A DNA stretch of 64,000 bases, taken from assembly GCA_051294375.1 (NCBI GenBank), contig CM119271.1, forward strand, positions 15,692,770 to 15,756,769. Direction: 5' to 3'. The notes under the pieces are model-generated. The model had not been told where the DNA came from. It saw nothing but the letters and a program-made list of their open reading frames with translations, and ran no database searches. The stretch is from Paraspadella gotoi (lineage: Eukaryota > Chaetognatha). The translations under genes and the position numbers were made by a program. Positions 1-15,321 of this stretch are shown one piece after another; position 1 is the first letter of the stretch; each line of letters starts with the position of its first letter.

Positions 1-87
1 AATAAACAACCGCCTGGATAATTTTAAACAAACAAAAACGGCGCTAAAAGTTTGTATCCGGCGCTGAATGGAAAAAAGAAGAGGCGC

Positions 88-1576
88 TCAATCGAAGAGA
101 GAGAATCCCATGTCTTCGTCGGATTCTTCCTCGCTCTCCTCCTTCTTCTCCTCCTTCGCTTCCTCTTTCTCTTCGGGGGCAGCGCCGCCGCCGCCGCCGG
201 CCGACGCGGCGCCGCTCGAGGTGGCGACTCCTGCGCGATGAGGCGTGAGTTATGATTAAGAAAGATCTTTGAATTCACAACAGGTCATTTTTAATTTTTA
301 ATTTATTAATAGATTCATTCATTCATACATCCATTCATCCCTCCCAACCTGCGCCGACGGAGGCCGCGGCCGAGCCGAGGGACCCGAGCAAAGCCCCGAC
401 GTCGACGCCGTCCAAGGCTTTGGCGAAGAGGGTCGGCCAGTAGGGCTCGACGCTCACCCCGGCCGCCTTCAAGAGGGTGTTGATCTTGTCCGCGGTGATG
501 GAGATTCCTGAAGAAAATAGAAGATGAACTGAAGCAGATTAATTTGTGGTTCGTTTCAAATGAGATTGAGTTCTTCAATCTCATTTACATATTGTAGCAG
601 TTTAGATCATTTCTCATATCTTTTGATACGGTTTTCATAGTAGTCTTATTTTACGGTTTTAATAGGTTTTAATAATGATTTAGTTTTCCAATTATTATTC
701 AAATATTTTATTGGAGAATTTACAAATGGATCTAAAAGTCTCGATGATAGTCCGTTATTAATTCCTGCTATTTGTTATGTTATATCATTTTCGGTGCTGT
801 CACTCTACCAATAATACTATACTCTCTGGATGGTACTGATTTGGTAATAAATAAAACATATTACTGAAAAAAAAAGGATTTCAGGGTCGGTCTGAACCAT
901 TATGCTTTTTTCTTAGCTTACCAATTATAATATGTTAATCATTATGCATCTCGTTTAAAACTATTAATGTTAAGTTAACAATACAATAAATAATGAAATT
1001 AACCACTACTGTATTACTTCTCTCGCTCAGTTAAGCTTATCAGATATTAATTCATAGACGTTATTAAGTATAAGAGCAAGAAGAACAATGCGAGTGTTCT
1101 ACTACTAACCATAAGGTCAACAATAATAATAATAATATAATCTATCTAATACTTAAGGGAGTGGTCTTTTCATATAATTGAAACATTCTTTAAAATATTT
1201 TCCACTTCATTGATAGGGAAGCCAGGTACTCTGGGAGTGAATAAACGGGACTGTGAGAGAGTCTTGATTAAAAGCTTGCAGGGACCTTCTTATGTAATTA
1301 TCTTGTAAGAGTGATGGAGGCCTTAAACCACCAAAGCCTGTCCAAAGTCAGGGGCAAGATAGCTTATTTATTAAATAAATGGATAATTTTTATATTGGTT
1401 GTACCAATTTCATAAGATACCCCCCCCCCGTTAGAGTGGTGCATCGTCCGGGAAAGAGTCGCTCTCATTAACAATAACCAATCATGCACAATTGCAATAT
1501 GCAAAATGCTAATCTCACCATCGTCGTGAAGGATGAGGGCGGCGTAGATGCAGGCCAGTTCGTCGTTGGACGCCAT
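88..1576 (-). CDS. RPLP1: 60S acidic ribosomal protein P1, three exons, complete
   Basis: Exons 1519-1576, 349-507 and 88-230 join in phase to a 119-residue protein. It starts MASNDELACIYAALILHDD, as P1 proteins do. The middle carries ITADKINTLLKAAGV, then an Ala/Gly hinge and an acidic Lys/Glu tail ending SDEDMGFSLFD. That tail is the conserved P-stalk C-terminus that binds elongation factors on the large ribosomal subunit; here Ser replaces the usual Gly of GFGLFD. The length is typical of the family (about 114 in human). Donors are gtgaga and gttggg; acceptors end in cag. The first intron (508-1518) carries a dispersed repeat copy at about 1141-1422. P1 rather than P2 is called from the N-terminus. 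Confidence 0.95.
1141..1422 (+). repeat. Dispersed repeat family, copy 1 (intron of RPLP1)
   Basis: This roughly 280-bp block recurs at about 25478-25738, 27573-27660, 10655-10850 and, inverted, at 30580-30850 and 31660-31830. Shared landmarks in order are gaaacattctttaaaatatt, ccaggtactctggga, gcagggt/ca followed by a poly-purine stretch, and ggcaagatagcttatttatt. No open reading frame or tRNA promoter boxes were found, so it looks like a non-autonomous element of unknown class. Confidence 0.75.
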
Positions 1577-2399
1577 CTTTATTTAGACGATCGAGTTGTT
1601 TTATTTACTTTCAAAATTTTGTTTATTTAGTACAATTATGTTGTGCGAATCTCAGTGCAAGTCGGCAAGAACGCCCTTAGCTCCAGGGGGAGAACAAACA
1701 CCTTGAATACTAACAAGAGAGGAGAAAGAGTTAGTACTAAATTATGTAAAATTATTATTAATGTCATATATTATGTCAATCAAATAGTCAATGGGAAACT
1801 AAACTAGAATTTTTTAAAGGCCGATCGAATGATTTTTCAAACAGGAACTGGGGATTTACTTATAAAATACAATATAAAACAAAATTTATATAACAACGTA
1901 TCCAGTATTTTTGAGACCAAGCACTTGAGGTTTATTAAATTCGCAATATCAGAAGCCTCTACCCAGAACTGGCCTTATTGTGATGTTGTAAAAAATTTGG
2001 CACCAAGATTACGGATTAACATTAACAAAAAGGAGCAGCGGAATCGAAACATAAATAACAGCTAAACGAACTTATCGTCAATCCTTAAGCTAAACAGACG
2101 AACATTTAACAATTTTCTCACTATATCCAAGTATAAAAAAATAGTATCAAGCTAAAGAATTAAAAATCCAACAATAAAAATAGATTTTCCAAAAAAATAT
2201 GGTATGAGAGTTTTGAGCAAAAACAACAGAAATTGTTACCGCGTTTTTGGCAAGGGTGAATTATTAAACAGGCATTATATTTCCAACATGGAATAGTCAC
2301 CGATTAATTAATGCAGCATCAAGTTTAGAATCAAGTATAAAAAATATAGAGAATAAAAACTTTTAATAAACTTGCGATAAACTAAAATTGTTGTCAATC
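1577..2399. other. Spacer between ROR-like gene and RPLP1
   Basis: AT-rich sequence between the ROR stop and the RPLP1 start codon. It should hold the RPLP1 promoter and 5' UTR. I see no exon, RNA gene or convincing repeat in it; the short open frame near 1829-2065 has no recognisable content. Confidence 0.5.
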
Positions 2400-4540
2400 T
2401 TAAAGCCTCTCAAATTGGTTGCAGTTTGCTTCTTTTTCTTCCTCCTCCTCTTCCTCCTCCGTTTCTCCGCGAAAGATCTCCCGATACAATTCTGGCAGTC
2501 TGACTCTTGGAGTCTCGGCTTCGGCCAACTCTCTCGTCAGCGCCTTCAAGACTCTGGAATGGCTGAGACTGATTTGTCTCAATGCGGCCATTCGAGTCAA
2601 GAGTTTTCCCAGAGTTTCGTCCACTTCCGACGAATGCGACCGTCTCAACTCGCTCCTCAAGGAGGCGACAATGGCCTCGCGCGCGACGACGACGCCTTCC
2701 GCGTCGCGGAGACTTCCCGCGCTACCGCCGCAGCCTCCGAGATCCGGGGTCATCAGCACGGCGGCGCAGTATAGCGCCAACGCTCGCTCCGTGAGTCCCA
2801 TGATACGCAAATTGCGACAAAATTCGAATACGTTGAGGACGAGGTGGCGCTCTTCGCTCTCTGCAGCGCCGGCTGCGGCTGCGTTGCGAAAAGCGGCGAC
2901 GGGGAATCGGGCGCCGCCGAAGACGACGGTGTCGGCGTCGAGGAGACGGGAGAGGCGGACGACGCCGATCTCGAAGGCGGCGCCTTTGAGGAGGAGGATT
3001 TGGTCATCTTGGGTGAGACGGAGGAAACCGGGGATCTGAGATATGAAGTGATGAAGTGAGGATTTAGAAGGGATAAAGTGGGGGATGGAGTGGGTCATGG
3101 TTTAAAAGATAAAATCTTTAGAAATATATTTATAGTTTTATTTCAATTTCTAATCCAATTTTTACTAAAAAAAAAATCTTTTTGAAGTTTAAATTGTCAT
3201 AAGCTATTATCAATTGATCAAAACTGACCATCTTGGCGAATTCGATGATTCTCTGAAGGGAAAGGCTGAATTGATCGACGGCCTCTTGCCACAAAAAGAA
3301 TCGACGCTCGAGTCGATCGCGTCGCGACTTGACGGCCAAATAGATCGGGGACGACTTCCCCGACGAATCGTCGGCGTCGATCGCTAGGAGGCGCCCTAGC
3401 TCCGCCTCCGAGTAAAGGCAGGTGCGGCGGTGCGCCTCTAACACCGCGTCCGCCAGGGACGAGTCCGCCTCCGGCGTCGGGGAAGAGCGACGAGGAATAT
3501 CCTTCGCAGCGTCGGAAGGAAGTTCGGAAAAGTTGAAAGAGGACGAGGAGTCGGAGGAAGAGGCGACCGAGGAGCTAGACAAAGGAGAAGAGGAAGAGGG
3601 AAAAAAGGTCGAGTTGGACGAAGGAGAAGAAGCGAAAGTCGAGCTGGATGAAGCTGAATCGGAAGAAGCTAAAATCAATCTCGATTGGGTTAAATCTAAA
3701 CCGTTTCCTTTTAATTCCTGGATGGAGCTAATCGGGCCTAAGTAACATGGGCGACGATGATGACTAGAGGACTTGTTGAAAAATTGTCCCGACTCTGCGT
3801 CCAACTTGACGCTTCCGCGGATGAAGAGGGGCGTCCTACTCGACGATATCTCACTTCCTCCTCCACCGCCGACCATGGACGCCTCGTCGGCCACTTTTTG
3901 TCGTTGTCTCTTCGACATCCTTCCGTATTTGACGGCGTCTTTCGACATTCCAAGAGCCAAGCACTTTTGGAGGCGACAGTATTGGCAACGGTTCCGGCTC
4001 GAACGGTCCACGTCGCAGGAGCGGGACATGGCGCAGTGGTAGTTGGCGACGGCGCCAGGGGCCAAACTGCGACGGAAGAAGCCCTTGCAGGGGAAAACAA
4101 TTTTAAAGGAGGAATAATATGATTAACACTGATTGCATGTTGCAGTATTTCAGTTTCTTTTTTGTCTAAATGTTATGACTCCGACTAATAAAGTGATTGA
4201 ACATTAAAACTACGAGTCTCACCTTACAGCCTTCACAAGTGAAGACTCCGTAGTGAACGCCGCTCGATCGATCCCCGCAGACTTTGCAAGGGATGCTCTC
4301 GATCTGCGCGCGGACGAGCGACGCAGCAGCTTTTTTAGGATCGCGGCTCTGGCGCTGCTGAGGCCGCTGGGGCTGTTGTAGAGTGGAAAGCCCCGGCTGC
4401 TCGGGTTGGGATAGAGAAGAGGTGGCGGTGGCGTCCGGCCGGAAGTCGTCAGCGGCGAATCGAAACAAGTCGACGACTGATTCGTCTTCCATTCGTCGCG
4501 ACGCTTCCGTCGTCGTCGTCGTCTCCATCATCGCCGCCAT
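2400..4540 (-). CDS. ROR/HR3-type nuclear receptor (NR1F), three exons
   Basis: Exons 4223-4540, 3229-4083 and 2400-3035 are all phase 0 and give 602 residues. A short Thr/Ser/Gln-rich A/B region precedes the DNA-binding domain. Its P-box [11 protein letters not shown] is split by the first intron exactly after CEGCK. The second finger reads [19 protein letters not shown] and the C-terminal extension [10 protein letters not shown], as in ROR and insect HR3. A long Ser-rich acidic hinge follows. The ligand-binding domain starts near [13 protein letters not shown], contains [25 protein letters not shown], written here only as a position guide across exons 2-3, and ends with a helix-12 motif LPELYREIF. 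The linker between the two fingers is two residues longer than in ROR proteins I know. It is a sequence-specific transcription factor. Orthology to NR1F is strong; the length exceeds human ROR mainly because of the hinge. Confidence 0.92.
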
Positions 4541-5671
4541 TTTGTCTTTGTTTTGGCTTTTGTTTTTATTTCAAAACTCCGCTTTCAGTTTTGGTTAGAC
4601 CGATTTGTTCTTTCGTATCTTAGGCTTTTTTTTTTAATTTTTAATTTCTCCGTCGCTTTAATCTCGCCGTTGCCACAAAAATCCAAACGAAAGAAAAGTC
4701 CATCTGACGGCGAAAGAAACGACACAAGACCGAATTCAGTGAAAAAAAAAACCAAATGAACAAATCATGAAAGCGAAGGAAATAAAAAAGAGCATCGAAT
4801 ATCTAGTCAATTATCACAGAAAAAACAAAAAACCGAGATAATTTTAAATTTTTGGGAAAAAACGTAAACAAAACAAAAAAAAAACCGATTCACTTTTCGA
4901 ATTCTGAATTTTTTAAATTTTTTTTTGTTTTCGCTTCTAATTTCGCCGTCAGTCGAATTAGTAAATAATTCACGTCACCGTATAGATATAAAGTTGCTAA
5001 TGACACAATTCTGACTAGAAAATATAAGAGAGACTCGATGACGATATTTATAAACGAATATCACTAAAAAATAAAGAGAATAAAGAGGATCGAGTTTGGG
5101 TGCGAATCTCGGATAAAAGGGATTTTTTTTGGGGATGAGGCGGCTTATTATCTTGCGCGCGGCGAAAAATAAATTCACGCTTTTATAATTATAATAATTA
5201 CATTCTTACAAATCAAATATCAATTTAGCATAAAACAAAAGTGAATATAAATGACTACTTTCATCCTAAACATTTTGGTCCGATCGTCGAAAGCAAGATT
5301 TAGCCCCTGCAAGAATTAATAAGGTAGTGATAATTTTTTTAAAAAATATTAATAGAAAGGAGGAGTTAAAAGAGTATAATAGTCTGCGTCCATTTGCTCA
5401 ATTCTTCTTTTTTATTTTAAACCGAAGCGTCCAGATTGTCTGCATTAGATTCGGCGACGAATAAAGCGAAGAGGAATCTTTACAGTAAATTCTTTTTATT
5501 TTTCTAATTTCAGCTTTAAAAGGGTTTTTCATCGCTATAGCAACCGTTTTCTCAAAAGTAAAAAAAAAAAATTAAACTGGAATGATTTTTAAAACGTCCC
5601 TCTACACTCGGAAATAAAGTTTCTTTTCCCCCACCCCTTCTACTTCCCCCCCCCCACAACCCCGGGGTGTT
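4541..5671. other. Spacer between AP2M1 and the ROR-like gene
   Basis: AT-rich with several A and T homopolymer runs. It must contain the ROR promoter and the AP2M1 3' UTR. No exon, RNA gene or repeat copy was recognised. Confidence 0.45.
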
Positions 5672-8958
<3,287 letters not shown>

Positions 8959-9757
8959 GGTCGACGATGGGTCAAGTGGATCGAAACAAAAGAGAATTAA
9001 AGACGAGAAGGAAACTGACAATCTCCTTGGTTGTTGTTGTTGTTGTTGTTATTGTTGTCGGTACGGCGGAGTTTCTCGGCGCGAGTCAATCACTTCTTTA
9101 TATTGAGGTTTTACTCAAGATTCAAAAACGAGCCGGAGTTTTGTCAAACAACGTTTTGAGGGAGGGGGGTATGTCTTTCGTGAGGGTGGGTTATTTGTAG
9201 TATTGAGACGATGTATGTACATATATAAAGTACGTAAAAACTAAAAAAACGATAACAGTTTTAGAATATATAAAATACTGCAGTTTATGTCTCGCTATTG
9301 TGATTTGGCAGGGTCTTTGGTGATTTCGTGTAAGATCGGGGAAGTGAAGTGAGGTGGGATATAAACTCGATATATTTTTTAAGGTCGTATTTTTTATTTG
9401 TTTGTTTGTTTGGTTTTTTTGTTTTGTTTATTTGTTTAGCGTAATAAATCGGTTATGAAGGGAGTTATTTGCCTACTTAAGTTTTTTTCCGATGGTTTTT
9501 TTTTTAATACACACGACGTTACGAACAAATTTGTAATGCATTTATAAATCTATAAAACATTATAAAATCGCGAAGGTCACGAATAAATAAACGTAAATGC
9601 TAATCGAGAGCATAAAAAAAGAACTGGTGGAAGAATGAGGATGTAGAAAATGTGATGCAACAAATAGTAATGATGGAACGCTAAAACATAACTAAATATA
9701 TAAACTAAAAGAGTACGTGTAAACTAAAAAAGTTAAATTGTCTACGTCCTCCCTTTC
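8959..9757. other. Spacer between TADA3 and AP2M1
   Basis: Contains the AP2M1 promoter region and presumably the TADA3 3' UTR. A short trinucleotide (ttg)n stretch lies near 9029-9057. Nothing else was recognised. Confidence 0.45.
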
Positions 9758-12700
9758 CTATCTAAACTTCTCCAACTGTCTGACGATCCCTTCCCGAGCA
9801 GCGACGGCCTTCAACGCCGCTTCTTTCTCTTTCTTCGTCGGCGTCCTCTTCTTGGAGTGGCACTCCAGCATCCTTCTATAGCACTCCATCACTTCGTTGT
9901 CGGCGTGACCCAGTTTCTTACGCAACTCCTGCTTGGCCGTCTCGTCCTTGGCCCGTTTTAGGAGAGCGGAGAGAGTGGTGCGGTTCTTCTCCGACAACTG
10001 GCGCGATAATGAAAACAATATTTATAATATATAATAATCTAATAATATAATATGACAACGGAGAGACATGTGTGATGCCCGGGGTGTGAGGAATCTCCCA
10101 ACAACTGGCGCTAGGGTGACCAAGTCCAGGGAGACTGTCTTGAGAGTAGACGGACTCTTTGCCACAGAGAGAGAGCGAGCGAGTGAACGACAAGCAGGAA
10201 ATAGGCGTGGGATTCATACCCTTTAGAGACGACGTGAGCGACGGTACGCAGCAGTTGCGTGTTCGATAGTAGGGTTCACCACTTATGGCATATGTGATGC
10301 CTGGGGTGTGAAGCATCTCCCAACAGCTGGAGCCCAGGGCTTTGGACCTGCAGTGACCACCCTATGTCACTTGCGCGCTTACGCCAACACCATCACATTT
10401 AACCAGCATGACCATCAGGGGATTGAACCCGTAACACATGGTTGGTGAACGAGTACTTGGCTATCCAAGCCAATGGGACGAGTCGAGTTTCATCAAGCTA
10501 TACGGGAGGCGAATTTAGGATTCACCACAATAAAACTAAATTAATAGCATTAATATAGTTTTATTGTGGTGAATCCTAAATTCGCCTTCCTTATAGCTTG
10601 GTGAAACTCAGCATTAATAATATCTACTCAGCATTAATAATACCTAATAATTATTCCTTTTACCTAATACAACTTTATTGATAAGGAAGCCAAGCACTCT
10701 GGGACTTAATAAAGAGAAAGAAAATTGAAAGTAAAAAGTTTGCAGGGTTATTATTGAGTAACAGGATGGAGGAATTCATTCTGCATAGCCTCTCTGAAGT
10801 CAAGGTACAAGATAGCTTTGTTTTGTTAGTTCTACCAATTTTATAAATATTCAACCACTTTCAAATAGTACAGTATAATAAATGCTATATTAAGTACTCG
10901 CCTCGGCCAGTTCCGCCCCAATTCTCTTCATCTCAGCGAGGGTGGCTTCGTCTGAAGATTCAATGGTCAAGTGGCTCGTCGAGGTCTTCTTCTCGGAGAC
11001 GAGTTCATCGTCAGCGTCTCTGCCGTCGTCCTCGACGTCATCGTCTTCCAGAATTCCGAGATCGAAGAGTTCCCGTTGAATCCTTCGCTCGAGCGCCGCC
11101 ATGCTGCCGAGGCCGAGATTCCGCGCCAGGGCGGTCGGCGAGATGCTGGAGTCACCGTTGCACAAGCCCGTCTGGTCGGCACCGCTATTGAGGAGGGCCT
11201 CGGGCAAGGAATCGGCGGCGCCGTCGACGAGGGCGCTGACGAGGCGCTGAGCAAGCGGTCCCAGCCCGGACTCTGAGTTCTCCAAATCGATGTCGGCGCG
11301 GCGTGAGTAAATCAGCGCCGAAGGATTTTTGTTCACGGCGGACTTGGCGGCGCCCACGTCGTCCCTCGGCGTCGTAGGCGTCGCCCACTCGAGCAATTCT
11401 TCGTCCAGCTCGCTCCCTTTGATGAGATCCTCCAAAAACTTCAAATCGCCGGCGCCGATCTCCGCGCAAAACGGTTCCACAAGACTCCAAAACTTGTTGG
11501 GCGTCTCGTTTTGCGGCGCGCCGGGCGGAGCTGTCGTCGCGGACGCCGGCGTGGGCGGCGCGACGGGAATGACGGGCGGAGGAGGGGCAGGGGGCGGGCA
11601 GGGGCTGCCCTTGCTCTTTTTAAAGGGTCGTTCGTCGATGGAGGCGGAGAGTTTTCCACCGGCGCCGCGTTTCCCCGGAGAGGAGGAGGAAGAGGAAGAG
11701 GAGACGGCGACAAGACGCGGGTCGACGTCGCCGGAGGATTTGGAGGAGGAGGAGGATTTGGAGGAGGAGGAGGAGGATTTTGAGGAGGAGGAGGATGAGG
11801 AGACGAAAGGGCGGATGTCGCTGTTTTCGGGCCAAGAATTGATGTTTTGGGCTTCGCCTGTTTACGGGAAGCGAGTGAAAAAAAAAAGTTGCATAAACCG
11901 AGTAATTTCTTTATTCAGATTTACGTAAAAGTGTCGCAATGAAAGTTGATTTACTAATTTACAATTTAATTTTTAATTAAAATTTTTGTTCAGTACTTAA
12001 TCCTAATTGAAACATTGTCCCACTTACGTTAAAAATGCTCTTATTGTATTGTATTGTATTGTATTTATTCATACAGCGGGTCTGAGGACCATGGGCCACA
12101 GTGGTTTTATAAAAACACAAAGCAGATAACAGAGATACAAGCAGTAATACAATAAGTATGACATTAGAAAATTAGATTTCCAGAAACTGAGTAAATTTAA
12201 GCAATGAATAAATTTTTCCTAATAGAAAAAAGGCCAATTCTACATAAAAACAAAAAACTACACAGTTTCATATATTAACGGAACATTACTTAAAAAGGCA
12301 ATCGGACTAATGTGATTTCCCAAATACGGGTATTTATTAATATCTTTGATATACTCCGGAAGGAGCGGAGACGAGTTCATTAAACTAACAAATTGGGAAT
12401 GTGCTCGTCTGAATATTCTAAATCGTAAGTCTCGTAAGCCTAATGAATCTAAAACTATTTTATTAGACATTTTTCTTAACTTGCAAATAGATCGGTTGCT
12501 CATTTGTCAAGACAGAAAAAAACCTCAAATCTAAGGGACTGCTAGCGCCGCCATCAGGAAATAACAGACAAAAGACAAAATTCCGATGCAGTGCTTGTCA
12601 TAAATACAAGGGCGAAGAAAGTTATGGTAGTCATGTAGTCATGTAATGTCACAAGAAACGCATGTGATAAGGCAGTCACTGCGGCGGAACACATTTGAAT

Positions 12701-13550
12701 TACCGTTCTTGTTTAATTCATTTTGAAAAACAATAACAGAAAAATTTGTTTTAATTGAAATTTTGTGACTCAAAGGATTGAATTAGGAGTTGGCCACGAA
12801 TACTGGTTACAGTGACATTCTTAACATGTTTAAATTTATTTCTAAGATCTACTGTTCGAAAAATTTAGTTCTCAAAAGAATAGTCGCATTCTTTAATGAT
12901 TGAAATATTGTCCTCAATAACTTTTACCTTGTTTTGTCGATAGTGGTAGATTTCATTGATCTTTAATCTTAATTTTGTTTGATGCTCATGTATGGACTGA
13001 ATCAACCTCGTCGAATTCGAAATAAAACGCATATAATATGAGGAATTCTACCAAAAACAGAACTACCACAAACAGTTAAGTGGGTCTGGTAACTTGACTC
13101 GCGCAACCAAATTAAACCTCTTACTGATTTTATTTTTTGCACTAAATTGTCTAAATTGTCCTGACATTTGACTAGCAATTTCTCCGACGTGAACTTTTAA
13201 AAACTCGCCCAATAACGAAATCAGTCGGGACTCACTTTCTAAGAGGCGCATTCGCTTGGAGACGTCACTGAGGAGATTCTCAAGTTCGAGTTGCAGGGAA
13301 TCGAGTTCGTCTTCCCCGACGCCGTCGTCTTCCCCTCGCTGCAGCACCCCCGTGAATCGGGGGCAAAACTAAAAGACGGGGAACATTTTAAAGTATAGAA
13401 AAACGTTTTTTAGTAATATTATTAATTAATTAAAAGTAATTAGAGTCGACTTACCCGCGAGTGGTCGAAGACTTTAAACTCGGGAAACATTTGTGTCTCG
13501 TCTTCCGCTTTTTTTCCGTCGCTTTTCATTCCTTTTCCTTTAGACTTCAT
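9758..13550 (-). CDS. TADA3: Transcriptional adapter 3 (SAGA/ATAC ADA3 subunit), four exons
   Basis: Exons 13455-13550, 13236-13368, 10902-11857 and 9758-9997 join in phase to 474 residues; human TADA3 is 432. The N-terminus matches ADA3 (FPEFKVFDHSR, FCPRFTGVLQRGEDDGVG, LDSLQLELENLL). A Ser-rich low-complexity linker follows in exon 3, then PNKFWSLVEPFCAEIGAGD. The C-terminus is typical: KNRTTLSALLKRA, ADNEVMECYRRML, KKRTPTKKEKE. ADA3 bridges ADA2 and GCN5/PCAF in nuclear histone acetyltransferase complexes. The last intron (9998-10901) begins GAG|GCGAGT, a GC-AG intron; the GT six bases downstream would break the frame. Confidence 0.94.
10055..10480 (-). mobile_element. tRNA-derived SINE copy in TADA3 intron 3
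   Basis: The minus strand carries CCCATTGGCTTGGATAGCC (A-box region), CGGGTTCAATCCCCTGATGG (B box), GGTTAAATGTGATGGTG, and the tail GGTGAACCCTACTATCGAAC. The same tail is seen in the long copy at 23331-23802. Confidence 0.75.
10485..10609. mobile_element. Fold-back (palindromic) element in TADA3 intron 3
   Basis: Arms of about 55 bp are nearly perfect reverse complements. The left arm includes ggcgaatttaggattcacca; the right arm includes tggtgaatcctaaattcgcc. A loop of a few bases separates them. It lies directly beside the SINE and a dispersed-repeat copy. Confidence 0.8.
10655..10850 (+). repeat. Dispersed repeat family, diverged copy (TADA3 intron 3)
   Basis: Landmarks gataaggaagccaagcactct, gcagggtt and caagatagctttg occur in the family order but are more diverged than in the other copies. 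Confidence 0.55.
12040..12510 (-). mobile_element. Possible 3' end of a non-LTR retrotransposon (TADA3 intron 2)
   Basis: On the minus strand the block ends TGTATGAATAAA followed by about five AATAC repeats. This resembles the tandem-repeat 3' tails of CR1/RTE-like LINEs. An 81-codon open frame (12258-12503) lies just upstream, but I cannot see a definite reverse transcriptase motif in it. Confidence 0.4.
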
Positions 13551-13819
13551 TTTTTCTTTGTTTATTTTTATCTTTTGAGTTTCTTAAAAGTTTTTTTTAA
13601 TTGTGTCTCTCAAGATTTGAGTCTCGATTTTGTAAACGAACCATTTGAAAGAAAAATCAAACATATAACAAACGAAATTATAATAAGTGAACAAGAAAAA
13701 GTATAAAAAAACTCGAAAAAACCAAATCTCGAAAGGACGAAAATCCTTCTCCAACGATGAAAAACGAAAACGAAAGAAAAAAAACAACAAAAAAAACATT
13801 AGATTCTATCGTATTGCAT

Positions 13820-14954
13820 TCAGAATCTGGCGTGGACGGATTCTAAGAGCCTGACCCCACCGAGGACGGGCCTGACGGTGGCTCCTTCGCCCGCCATCGT
13901 CTTGAGCACCACCAGGCGGTAGAAAAGGAAGGGAAGTCGATTGTCGAAGGCGAAGACGAGATCTCGACCGCGAGAGTTGGCGGCGTCGTCGACGCGAATG
14001 AGGGAAGTCCAATCGTCGTCGGCACGAGACTTGGCCTGTCGGACCCAAAAGTCGGATTTCTACATTCCTTTATTATTTTAGTAAAGAGTTAAGAATTGGC
14101 TAATTCACTCAATCTTTCCTCTCATTCGACTCCATTTCTAAATATCTTCGCCTTTCGTATCTCGTTTAGTCTCACTCTTTGTCTCTGTCTCTGTCTGCAT
14201 CTTCCGATTTATGTCTCTCTTTCTTTCTATCACTCACTTCACTTCACTCGCTCACACTCTTTTTATCAGTCTTTTATCAGCTCTTTTTACATCTTCCTCA
14301 TCCCATTTACTACAAAGAGAAATCCGACTCTCGATAGACAACAGGCCTCGAATATAAAGGAAGAGGGATCCGCGAATTCGCCACCTCCTTTCCCTCCTTC
14401 AACGATTTGAAAGACGAGAGTGGCGACGGCGGCGGGGCGTGAGAGACGACACGACCACGATTGCGGGAGACGCGTCTCGGCCGAGCGCCAGTGGCCGCCC
14501 GTCTGTCCGTTGGCGCCGATCGGGCGGAGGTGGGCGATGGCGCGTTCGGGCCCGAATTCCTCCGAGACGGAGACGGCATCGGCGGAGAAGGCGGCGCCGG
14601 GATCCGCGGCCAGGTTGGGGTTGTGCTCCGGATTAACGGGGCGGATGGAGAGAGGGAGAACGGAGGGCGGAGCACGGGTGGGAGGGAAGTAACGGACGGA
14701 TTCGGCTTTGAAGCCTTTTTTTTATGAACAAATGAGAAATAAAAAGACAACTCAATAAATTAAAGACACAACGTCAAAGACTTCATTTTAATACCCGCCC
14801 TTCCGGTAGAATTGCTTAGACAGCTCTTCCGTTTTCTACTCTCGGTGACGCCCGCAGCCGCCGCCGCCCCAGCCGCGACGGCACGCGACTTTCTGCTGCG
14901 AGACTTGACTCGTTTCGGTTTGGAGGAATCGTCGCTCGCTTCTTCGTCTTCGCT
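13820..14954 (-). CDS. Unidentified protein with a discoidin-like C-terminus (3' exons)
   Basis: Three exons (14795-14954, 14404-14714, 13820-14059) join in phase and end in a stop. The first encodes an acidic then basic stretch (SEDEEASDD, KPKRVKSRSRKSR). The second and third form one block rich in predicted beta strands. Features such as HWRSAETRLPQSWSCRLS, VATLVFQI, then DDWTSLIRV and FYRLVVLKT resemble the layout of galactose-binding (F5/8 type C-like) domains. I do not recognise a family. No start codon was found upstream of 14954. The first exon is preceded by a good acceptor, so either more 5' exons exist or these are 3' exons of the adjacent CoREST-like gene: a phase-0 gtcgag donor candidate exists in its last exon. 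The arrangement is tentative. Confidence 0.5.
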
Positions 14955-14999
14955 CTTGCGAGAGGGAAATCGCGAATTATCTTGTTAATATATATTATG

Positions 15000-15215
15000 G
15001 TGGACTAAAATCCACCAACCGTTCATCAGCGGCCATTGGTGCCGGAGGCAAGTCATTCGCCTCCCAACCCAAAGGTCCGGGGTTCTAGCCCGGTGGTCGT
15101 CTGGCAGTTAAGAGAGACGGGGCGCTTAACCCGCCTGTAACATGGTGTTACAGCCTGATCCGAAGCTCAGGGACTGCTTACATTGAACGGTTCTGTCATT
15201 AACACTTATCAATTA
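15000..15215 (+). mobile_element. SINE-like element with tRNA B box
   Basis: Contains GGGGTTCTAGCCCGGTGG, matching the internal B box GGTTCNANNCC, about 50 bases after a plausible A-box region. A GC-rich body ends in a short AT-rich stretch. It contrasts sharply with its AT-rich flanks. It belongs to a different head type from the 23331 copies. Confidence 0.55.
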
Positions 15216-15321
15216 TTACTGTCTCTTCAATATATATATTAATAAATTTATCTAACCATAAAATATATGTATAAACGTTTTAAATAAATAAGACGAGTTT
15301 TAAATATTAAATTAAGCATTT

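Noticed and set aside
2419-3039. Plus-strand 206-codon frame over the ROR ligand-binding domain
   Set aside because: Low-complexity shadow of the clearly conserved minus-strand exon.
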